DNA of 64,000 bases, taken from Coniella vitis (Eukaryota > Ascomycota > Sordariomycetes > Diaporthales > Schizoparmaceae). This document shows, piece after piece, positions 54,300 through 64,000 of this stretch. Position 1 is the stretch's first letter. Each line of letters opens with the position of its first letter. The stretch spans positions 5,003,001 through 5,067,000 of the forward strand of contig WUJK01000001.1 of NCBI GenBank assembly GCA_011317545.1. The letters run 5' to 3'. Under the pieces are notes generated by a model. That model had not been told where the DNA came from and ran no database searches. It worked only from the letters and a program-made list of their open reading frames with translations. Both the position numbers and the translations under genes were made by a program.

Positions 54300-57200
54300 T
54301 TACTAATTTTCGTATTCTTTAATTAGATCTTCGTAGATATTCTTTAGGGGTTCCTAAGTATTTTCTAAGTTATCGTATCCTTTCTATTTAATAAGGTATT
54401 ATTTTCCGCGTCCGTATTTATATAAGTCGAGGATTTATTTAACTTCGTATTATACTTATTCTAGTTCGATAATATCTATATCGTATAAGAGTTCTGCGTC
54501 TGCTAGTGCTAATTCGAGGAGTAAAATATAAAAGACTAGGTATAAATATATATATAGGATTTCTAATTTATAGTTAACTAGTAAAATTTATCGTATAATT
54601 TTATAAGGTCCGAGTTTTTTATAGTCGAGTTTATCGCTAGGTCTAGTAGTTTTAATATTTTTACGGTTAAGGTAGACTTTATCTCCCTTCTATAGGATTA
54701 GTCCCTTAATCCTTTTCTAATTAGCGTATTTTATTATTTATTCTCTAATATCTTAAAGTATATATCGAGTATCTTCGTATAATTGCTTAATTCTCCTAGC
54801 GTATTAGTCTGCCGTTTCTACGTTTCTACCTAGTAGTATTTCGTAATATACCGTAGGGTTATGTCTATAGAGTAGGAAGAATAGTAATTTTCCTATACTT
54901 ATTATATCTATACTATTATAAGCGAACTACATAGTTAGCAAAAGTTCGACCCAATTATCTTATTCGTAGTTAATATAGTATCGTAGATACTATTCTATAA
55001 TCTAGTTAGTATATTCTATTTATCCGTCTATCTAAGGATAAAATACCGTAGATATACGTTATATTATTCTAAGGTATTTAGTAAGTAAGATCCAGAATTT
55101 TAATATAAATTTTCTATCTCTATCTAATATAATTTCCTAAGGTATTCCGTAGTTAGCGATAATAATATAGAGGAATATATATACGAGTTCTTCTACGGTA
55201 CTACTTTCTCTATATAGTAGGAAGTATATATACTTACTTAGTCTATAAACTACTACTAAGATACTATCGTATTATACCTAAGTTAAGGGTTCTCGTAAGA
55301 GGGGTAGCTTAATAATAAAGTCTAGATTAATAGATAACTAAATAGCTGTAGGTATTAATAGGGGTTATAATAGTCCGTAGGGTTTATATCGTTCTATCTT
55401 ATTCCGTTTATATATATCGTAGTTATTAACGATATCTATAACTTGTTTTTTAAGGTTCGGTAGGTTCTAATAACGTTAGATCCTTTTATAAGTTACTCTA
55501 ATTCCTTAGTATCTATATATTAGTACGCTATAGATACTTCTAATATAGTTATTTTATTCTAATATTATTATACTATCGAGGTTAGGTATTTCTCCTTCGA
55601 TACGTAGGGTTACGTTAAGTTCCTTAGTAATAGATAGTATAATAAGGTTACCTTCCGAATCTTCCCTAAAGATTACTATAATATTCTAGTCTTTATTATT
55701 ACTATCCTTATAGTCTAACCGTCTATTAAGAGCATCTACTTATTTATTTTCTTTACCTTTATAGTAGATAATCTTAAAGTCGAATTCTAATAGAAATTCG
55801 TATTATCTAACTTATCGTTTATTAAGCTGCTTTATTAAGGTAAATACCTAAAGGTTCTTATAATCCGTATATATAAGAATTTATTATTTTACGCCGATAA
55901 GGTAGTATCGCTATTCCCTAAAAGCTTCTACTATTACTATAAGTTCTTAATCGGGCGTTCCGTAGTTAAATTCTAGTTTATTTAGCTTCTTACTAAAGTT
56001 ACTAATTATCCGTAGTCGTCCTTTATTATCTCGTTATCCGAATTATCCGCCGAGTATATAATCTAATATATTTATCTCGATCTCGAAAACTTTATCTTAA
56101 TCTGCTTCGATTAGGATTAGTTCTAATATAACGGTATCCTTGATTATATTAAAGGCTTTCTATACCTATTCGTTCTAATTAAAGGTAACGTCCTTTTTCG
56201 TAAGTTCCGTAAATAGTACTATAATACTATTATAGTTCTTAATAAATTATCGATAGAAGTTAGTATAGCCTAAGAAGGCTCTAATATCCTTAATATTCTA
56301 AGGTATAGGCTAGTCCCTAACTACCTATACTTTATCTTTCTATATTCGTATATACCCTAGTATAATAATATATCCGAGGTAGTTAACTTCTTAGGTATCT
56401 AGTTATATTTAGTAGGTTCTACTAAAATCTTATTATCTTAGAGGATTTATAGGATTATTATAACGTACTTCTAGTATTTTTCGAATATCTTCGAGTAAAT
56501 AAGGATATTATCTAGGTAAGCGATTATAAAATAGTCGAGGTATTTATATAAGATAAAGTTTATTATTTCCTAGAATAATATAGGGGTATTAGTAAGTCCG
56601 AATAGTATAATAAGGTATTCGAAATATCCGTAGTATATTCTAAACGCTATTTTCTATTCTTCTCCGGGTTTAATACGAATATACGTATATCCTTCCTTAA
56701 GGTTAAGGGCTATAAACTATTAGGCTCCTTTAAATCTATCTCTAAGTTCTTTAAAGAGAGGTAAGGGGTATTAATTCTTAATTATAATATTATTAAGTTA
56801 TCGATAGTTAATATATAATCGTAGTTTGCTGTTTTTCTTTAGTATAAATAGGATTAGGTATCCTGCTAGTAAATATAAGGGTTTAATATAGCCTTTCTTA
56901 AGATTTTCGTCGATATATTCTCTAAGTACCTTAAGTTTATCCTTATCTAATTCGTAGATAGGAAAAAACTTTAGTTATTCTCCTTCTTTAAGTAGGATCT
57001 TATAATCGTATAGGCTATACTCTAGTAGGCTATTATCGAATTTTCCTTAAAATAGTTTTATAAACTTCCGATACTCTTCTAGTATACCGGAGAGGTCTTT
57101 AAACGTATCTTTATCTTATATAATTACTATTATAAGGAGATATCGTTATATATACTTAGTTCCTTCTTAAACTTATTACGATAATATATCCTATTATCTA

Positions 57201-60043
57201 TAGAATCCTATTATATTATATCCTAATCTATTATATCCCTTATTCTATTAGGTATTAACTATCGCTAGATCCTTCTCTATAAGCTATCGAGGTTTATCGT
57301 ATCCTAAGGTAGCTATCGCTTTAGCTCTTTTCGATTTAGAGGTATATATAAATTCGTTTAAGCCCTTATTATCTAGGTATCGCTTAGTAATTAAATCCGA
57401 TCCTACGCCTTTAATTATAACCGTTTCTCGGATATCCGCTTCGTCCTATAAAATATAGCTATTAATCTAATCGATTCGAGGATTTTCCTTTCTTAACTAT
57501 AGTATACCTAAAGTTAGCTCGTATTATACGGTATCCGTAATATCGAAGTTTATTAGTATCGTACGTCCGTAGATTATAACTAATAATTAATTAGATTCTA
57601 TATCGATAATACCTTAGCCGTAAATAACTTTTATACCTTTTATAATACTAAGTTTATAGGGTTCTATCTTCTTCTTCTAAGGTATCCGTTCTTTATTAAT
57701 AACGCTTAGGGATATAAAGTTTCCTTATACTCCGTTATCTAGGAGTACTATATAGAATTTATCGTTAATTCGTACTACGATTTTTAAATATTCGTACGTC
57801 GAGCTATCTATCGTATAGAGGGACTTTACCGTAAGTCCTAATCGCTTATTATCCCTTATAAGCAATCCTTACCTTTTAGGTTCTACTATTCTTACTATAC
57901 TCTAAGGGCTACTATTTATACTAGGTTCTTAGCTTATTATATTCCGTATCGTATATATACTACGGCCTATCGCTATAGGCGCGTTTAATTTTCTTCTTTT
58001 ATATAGGGAGTCTATACTCCGGGCTAATTATCTTTAAGGTTATAATAGGTATACGCTTTATCCGCTAGGTATTCTACGTAATCGGCGCGCTTATAGAAGC
58101 TATAGTACGTAGATTCTACGTATACGGGCTTTACAAGCTTTTCCCTTTATTTCTATTCGTATATTCTATACTAATCGAGCGCTTTTTCTTACGCGTAAGG
58201 TGCGTACTAGGGTATTATATATTAATACTATTTTACTTATCGTATAGTATATTCGTAGGGGGTATTATATATAAGGCTAATACTAGCGTAATTTCCCCTT
58301 ATTTTAAGTACTTTATAATAATCGCTATTATCGTCGTTATAGGCGATAATACTATACCCTATCTCGCGCGTAGGGAACTATTCGTTAGTTACCTTATATT
58401 TAAAGTATTATCTATAATTATATATAATATAGGCAAACTATATAATCTAATAATACTTTTCGTAGAGATAATTAATTCGCGCGTCTTCCTATATAAAGGG
58501 GGTTTCGTTTTAATAGGTTATTATCTTAAATAATTCTCTAAGTATAATACCGGGGATAAGGTAATATATATCTCTTTTATCGGTATCTTCGTTTATAAAG
58601 CTTTCTAATTCTAAGTTCGTTTCTTTATTAATAGTTTAAGTATTAATACTCTAACCGATACTAAGCGTTTCCTATTATTCCGTAATTTCCGTAATATTGC
58701 TTTATAAAGTATCCGTTAGGAGAGGCGTCCTTTAGGTAATTATAATTTATCGTTCCTTATAAGGTTTCTAAGGGAATTATCCTAAACCTTACTTTACCGA
58801 GAGGTATATTATATAATTATCCTTATAATAGAAGGTCTAGTTAAGGAGTCTATAATCGGAGTTGTCCGATACTTACTCTAGAAGCTAGTTTTAGCTAGGA
58901 GTAGAGTTTATAATCTTACGTATTATAATATTAGCTTATCGTCCTTCGGGGACTTTCTTAAATTCTCTACGTTTCTTAAGTTATCGGTATTCTCGTACGA
59001 AGTAGCCTATCTTATTATAGTTAAAGTATTCCCTGCTTATAGGTTTACGCTAAGCTATATCGAGCTCTATAGGGCCTAAGTATATAATACCGCTAACTAC
59101 CGTACCTTATTACTAAAAGCTACGGTTAGTTATCTATTAAATCCGCCGTCCTATATTAGTATAGTTCCTCTATATAGTATAGCTTCCTCCTTTCTTACTT
59201 TTCTCTATATATCTTTCGTAGAAACGGTTATCGATACGGATAGCGTTATTATTAAATATCGTAAAGTCTTTAAGCTAATCCTACTTAGAGATTTCGTTTT
59301 TAACCTTATCCTTAAATCCTCTATAATAGTATTCTATAAGGTTCTTATCTTCCTAAGGGAAGCGTATTAAGAGTTGCTTAAAGCGAACCGTATAGGCTAA
59401 AGTAGACTTATTCTATTTAAGTTCTATAAGTTACTATGCTATAGTCCGTTCTTTATTAGGATTACTAAATATTTCCTTAAGGATACGTTCGAATCCTACG
59501 AATAAATCGAATATATTCTTAGTAATCGTCTTACGTTAATCGAGGTTACCTAGGTATTTAATATAGTTACGAAGTAAGGGTTTATACTAGATAAGTATAT
59601 CCTTTTCGAATCGTATACCGGCTAGGATAACTTTATCGGGTTTAGTAGAGAATTATACTACGTTATATAGGAAGTATACCTTATAATAGGTAAGGAACCC
59701 TTAAAGTATCTTCTAGTTACCGTCGTATATAATAGGTTTATCTATCTTATAGCCGTTACCGGTATTTTAAATAATAAACGCTAGGGGTATAGCGGCCGTA
59801 GCTTAGTATTATTCGAGCTACTAAGCCTGCCTACGGATAGTATAATTCTACTACTCCTAATTCTACTAGAGTATAGTAAGTTATTAGGTAAGTTCGATTA
59901 ATTAGCGTATTATATCTTCCTAAGTTATAACCTAGCGATATCCTTCTCCTAAGGTAAACGGGGTAGGAGTTTAAGGAGCTATTACTATACTTAATATTAC
60001 CTAAGAGGTATATATAGACTATCCTAAATAAGAGTTATAAAAA
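54300..60043 (-). pseudogene. E4 gag-pol with chromodomain, RIP-broken
   Basis: Minus-strand homologue of 37878-43735 along its whole length, without the extra gag-protease spacer segment (short form near 58700). Multiple stops in each domain. Confidence 0.8.
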
Positions 60044-60528
60044 TATAATAATCTTTACCTAAATCCCGGATTCTAGAAGTACCTATAAGTTATATATTAG
60101 TAGGTAGGGAAGTATTACCTTTAAGTCTTTATATATTATCGAGTAATATTAAGTATTATAAGTAATTAAGAGGGATTACCCTATTATATAAGATAATACT
60201 TAGATTTATAACTAAAGATTATAAGGAAAACTATCTAATAGCTAGGAAATCTATCGTCCTTATATCCTTCCGTTATTCTACGTTAAATACCCTATTTAAC
60301 CCTAGATTATCTAGATTATTTCGCGATCTTAATAATCCGACTCTACTGGATTATCTAATAATCTTAATAATCTATTCCTGATTAGTTCGTATAACCCTAA
60401 CCCTGACTATATTATCCTATATAACTTGGTTATATAAGAGATCCCCATCGGTCCGTTAAGGTTCCGATTTGCTAGCATATAGTTGCGCTGGCTTATTCCT
60501 ATAACCTGCATAACCGTGGGTTATAATA
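60044..60528 (-). repeat. 5' LTR of E4 (variant c, 485 bp)
   Basis: Same length as its partner at 53078. The last 170 bp keep some TG and CA (CCTGATTAG, ACCCTGACT, GCTGGC), showing lighter RIP at this end. Confidence 0.88.
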
Positions 60529-60533
60529 ATCTA

Positions 60534-60819
60534 ATATTAAGCTATAAACTCCTATCCTTATATCCTTCTATTATTTCCTATCTATAGTAAGTATAGATCC
60601 TTAGATTACCTAGAGCGATAGGAGCGTTAGCTTATTTAGATTATTTAGATTATTATCGCTCTAACTATCTTAGTTATTAAGGTAATCTAACCCTAACCCT
60701 AATTATACTACTCTATATTCTTATATAAGAGATCCCTATCGGTTCGTTAAGGTTCCGATTTACTAATATATAATTACGCTAGCTTATTCCTATAACTTAT
60801 ATATTTATAGGTTATAATA
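60534..60819 (-). repeat. Right part of the split E5 LTR (variant d)
   Basis: Continues 52886-53077 after E4. It contains CTAACCCTAACCCTAA at about 60687, the longest telomere-like run in the window, and ends GGTTATAATA before the reverse polypurine tract TTATCTCCCTTCT. Confidence 0.88.
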
Positions 60820-61600
60820 TTATCTCCCTTCTATTAGTCTTTATCCCTAAAGACCTATAATATTTCCGTAAATAGTCCTACCTAATATTCTTACTTCGGA
60901 TTATACCTTCCTAATTCGTTATATCTGCGGGTATCTAGAAATCGCGTTCGAAGAAAACCGAGTAATTATTATAGGCCCACGGGTAAATGCACGGCTTCGG
61001 TATACTAGGGCACGAAGCCTTAGTTAGTATATTCCCTTCTCGTCTGGAGACTAATATTAATTAAGCGCTAAATAAGAGCGTCTTCCGAATAGCTTACGAG
61101 CTATATAAAAGACTATCGGTAATAGGACCTATATCGACGGTAGACCTATAGAAAACTCTATCTATAGGTGGATTCTAAACGTAAGAGCTATTTAAGAGCA
61201 GCTCTCGCGCTGTTATATAGATACTATACTTACTTTTCTCCTTAAGTTAATTAATAATAGAAATTAGGATCGAAACTATAAACGCTCTCTCGATACCTAT
61301 TTATATTTAACTAACTTCTTTTCTACCTACCTTATATATCTAACGGTATTTATATACTTATTTAGTATATAGCCTTAGGATATTATACCCCTACGATAAG
61401 TAATTCGGGTAACTCCCTACCTAAGCGAATAATAATAATAATAATATAATAATAACTATATAATAAATAGTTACTTAAATAATAGAAGAGTAGCGGTATA
61501 TTATTAAAGGAGTAGTATAATAGTAGTACGAAGATAGCGTACGAAACCTGGAAGCGCTTATAATATAATTTACGAAAATCGAATAATCCCGTAGCTTATT
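60820..61600. mobile_element. Internal 3' region of E5, unlike the other copies
   Basis: The first about 105 bp match the conserved segment next to the polypurine tract in the other elements. From about 60925 the sequence is different from antisense ORF types A and B; I found no protein. It includes an AAT-type microsatellite at about 61427-61460. It is cut at 61601 by the next element. Confidence 0.5.
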
Positions 61601-62059
61601 TGTTATAACCCACGGTCATGCAGGTCACAGGAACAGGCCAACGCAACATGGCATCAGAAGTCGGAACTACAACGGACCGACAGGATCTCTTATATAAGGA
61701 CCTACGGATGATATAATCAGGGTTAGGGTCTTAATAGTTGCACGATCGATAGAATCGATATCGACTATATCGACTGGCACACCATGGATCGATAGGATCG
61801 ATATCGATTATATCGACTCACCAGGACAACAGAAGGATATAAGGACAGGAGTTTACGGCTTAATATTAGATAGTTTCCTTATAGTCTTCAGTTATAAATC
61901 TAAGTATTATTTCATATAATAGGGTAATCCCTCTTGATTACTTATAATACTTAATATTGCTCGATAATATACGAAGACTTAAAGGTAATACTTCCCCACC
62001 TGCTAATATACAACTTATAGGTACTTCCAGAATCCGGGATTTAGGCAAGGATTATTACA
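61601..62059 (+). repeat. 5' LTR of E6 (variant b, 459 bp), lightly mutated
   Basis: Starts TGTTATAACCC and ends GGATTATTACA. TATATAAGG is near 61692 and GGGTTAGGG near 61724. The doubled ATCGATATCGA unit is present. Best sequence for deriving the family consensus. Confidence 0.9.
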
Positions 62060-64000
62060 TTTTTATAACTCTTATTTAGGACGGTCTACGTATACCTCTT
62101 AGGTAATATTAAGTATAGTAATAGCTCCTTAAACTCCTACCCTATCTACCTTAGGCGAAGGATATCGCTAGGTCGTAACTTAGGAAGATATAATACGCTA
62201 ATTAATCGAACTTACCTAATAACTCGCTATACTCCGATAGAATTAGGAATAGCAGAATCGTACTATCTACAGGCAGGCCTAATAGCTCGAATAATACTAA
62301 GCTACGGCTATTATACCCCTAGCGCCTATTATCCAGAATACCGGTAACGGCTATAAGATAGATAAACCTGCTATATACAACGGCAACTAGAAGACGCTTT
62401 AAGGGTTCCTTACCTATTATAAGGCGTACTTCCTATATAATATAGTATAGTTTACTACTAAACCCGATAAAGTTATCCTAGCCGGTATACGATTCGAAAA
62501 AGACGCACTTATTTAGTACGAACCCTTACTTTATAACTATATTAAACACCTAGGCAACCTCGATTAACGTAAGACGACTACTAAGAATATATTCGACTTA
62601 TTCGCAGGATTCGAACGTATCCTTAAGGAAACATTTAGCGATCCCAACGAAGAACGGACTATAGTATAATAACTTATAGAACTTAAGCAGAGTAAGTCTG
62701 CTTTAGCCTATACGGTCCGCTTTAAGCAACTCTTAGTACGCCTCCCTTAGGAAGATAAGAACCTTATAGAATACTACTATAGAGGATTTAAGGATAAGGT
62801 TAAGGACGAAATCTCTAAGTAGGACTAGCCTAAAGACTTTACGATATTCAGTAATAACGCTATCCGCATCGATAACCGTCTCTACGAAAGACGTATAGAG
62901 AAAAGTAAGAAAGGAGGAAGCTATACTATATAGAGGAATTACGCTAATATAGGACGACGGATTTAATAGATAACTAACCGTAGCTTCTAGCAACGAGGTA
63001 CAGCAGTTAGCGGCACTATATACTTAGGCCCTATAGAGCTCGACGCAGCTTAACGTAAACCTATAAGCAAGGAATGCTTTAACTGTGGCAAGATAGGCTA
63101 CTTCGCACGAGAGTGCCGATAACCTAAGAAACCTAGGGAATTTAAGAAAGTCCCCGAAGGACGATAAGCCAATATTATAATACGCAAGATTACGGACTCT
63201 ACTCCTAGCTAAAACTAGCTTTTAGAGTAAGTATCGGACGACTCCGATTATAAACTCCTTAATTAGACCTTCTATTATAAGGATAATTATATAATATACC
63301 TCTCGGTAAAGTAAGGCTTAGGATAGTTCCTTTAGAAACCTCGTAAGGAACGATAAATTATAGTTACCTAGAGGATACCTCTCCTAACGGATACTTTATA
63401 AAGCAATATTACGGAAATTACGGAATAATAGGAAACGCTTAGTATCGGTTAGAGTACTAGCACCTAAACTATTAATAAAGAAACGAGCTTAGAATTAGAA
63501 AGCTCTATAAACGAAGATACCGATAAAGGAGATATATACTACCTTATCTACGGTATTATACTTAGAGAATTATTTAGGATAATAACTTATTAAGACGAAA
63601 CCCCCCTTATATAGGAAGACGCGCGAATTAATTACCTCTACGAAAAATACTACTAGATCGTATAGTTTGCCTGCATTATATATAATTGCAGATAATACTT
63701 TAAATATAAGGTAACTAACGAATGGTTCCCTATACGCGAGATAGGGTATAGCATTATCGCCTACGATAACGATAATAGCGATTATTATAAAGTACTTAGA
63801 ATAAGGGGAAACTACGCTAGTATTAGCCTTATATATAATACCCCCTACGAATATACTACGCGATAAGTAAAATGGTACTAATATACGATACCCTAGTGCG
63901 TACCTTATATATAAGAAAAAGCGCTCGATTAGTATAGAATACGCGAATAGAAATAAAGAGAAAGGCCTACGAAGCCCGTATACGCAGAACCTATATACTA
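62060..64000 (+). pseudogene. E6 gag (partial), RIP-broken
   Basis: Reads 'DLFAGFERILKETFSDPNEE' and 'YYRGFKDKVKDEIS' (62590-62820), then the knuckle 'CFNCGKIGYFARECR' near 63070, with all three Cys kept and the His position read as Tyr, a CpA to TpA change. In-frame TAA/TAG remain (for example after 'NEERTIV'). The window ends before protease. The minus-strand frame at 62733-62993 is antisense. Confidence 0.78.

Larger units (their letters stand above)
53078..60528 (-). mobile_element. Complete chromovirus copy E4 (7,451 bp) with TSD ATCTA, inserted in an LTR
   Basis: LTRs 53078-53562 and 60044-60528 are both 485 bp (variant c). The direct repeat ATCTA occurs at 53073-53077 and 60529-60533, and its removal restores the E5 LTR. 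Coding strand minus. Internal order on + strand: reverse polypurine tract (53563-53575), antisense ORF type B, chromodomain (about 54360-54450), integrase, RNase H, RT, protease, gag, PBS side (to 60043). No tRNA-like sequence between antisense ORF and pol. RIP-mutated throughout. Confidence 0.93.
61601..64000 (+). mobile_element. Chromovirus copy E6, 5' part, running off the window
   Basis: Starts with a 5' LTR (61601-62059) and internal sequence TTTTTATAACTCTTATTTAGG, followed by gag on the + strand. It keeps more CA and TG than any other copy, so it is the least mutated here. Left flank TTATT (61596-61600) is the presumed target duplication; the right end is outside. Confidence 0.88.

Noticed and set aside
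62733..62993. An 86-residue minus-strand frame
   Set aside because: Antisense to the gag of E6, repeated at the same place in other copies with stops; no independent support.

Overview
The window comes from a filamentous ascomycete (Pezizomycotina, probably Sordariomycetes; the class is an inference). The evidence is short GT-AG introns of about 80 bp, compact unlinked genes, a secreted GtaA-type glutaminase, an intron-containing tRNA-Gly, and above all long AT-rich blocks with the scar of repeat-induced point mutation (RIP). In those blocks CpA and TpG are almost gone, TpA is hugely over-represented and CpG survives.

Layout. (1) 1-16950 is ordinary gene-rich chromosome. In order it holds COG2 (3' part), mitochondrial ribosomal protein L1, cytosolic glutamyl-tRNA synthetase, a 2OG-Fe(II) oxygenase, a small mitochondrial-looking protein, SRP54, a secreted glutaminase A homologue, a proline/serine-rich protein with a Copia-Gag-like C-terminal half, and tRNA-Gly(GCC). 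(2) 17453-18350 is a broken C-terminal piece of a fungal transcription factor, cut by the first LTR. (3) 18364-35915 is a nested block of RIP-mutated Ty3/Gypsy chromovirus copies plus a LINE remnant. (4) 35916-37167 is a frameshifted thiolation-thioesterase remnant of an NRPS-like enzyme. (5) 37408-46359 is a composite retrotransposon with a perfect 5-bp target duplication. (6) 46360-52885 is an island with a 7-bp minisatellite, an O-methyltransferase remnant ending at an LTR, solo LTRs, a second copy of a small TG...CA element, a 373-aa hypothetical gene and a broken secreted NucA/NucB nuclease gene. (7) 52886-64000 is another nest of chromovirus copies running off the window.

The retrotransposons form one family: gag with CCHC knuckle, protease, RT, RNase H, integrase, chromodomain, polypurine tract, LTRs of about 457-485 bp. 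I could reconstruct the nesting from target duplications: TTCCG around 21469-29146, ACATG around 37408-46359, ATCTA around 53078-60528. The most unusual points are: (a) an extra module between pol and the 3' LTR, in antisense, coding for a coiled-coil protein of two alternative types, in three copies accompanied by a tRNA-Arg-like sequence; (b) a two-unit telomere-type TTAGGG motif kept in nearly all LTR variants; (c) a 194-bp GC-rich TG...CA element present twice with a conserved hairpin; and (d) relics of a likely secondary-metabolite locus (transcription factor, NRPS-like thioesterase, O-methyltransferase), each cut at an LTR edge. All functional statements rest on reading motifs by eye; no database search was possible.
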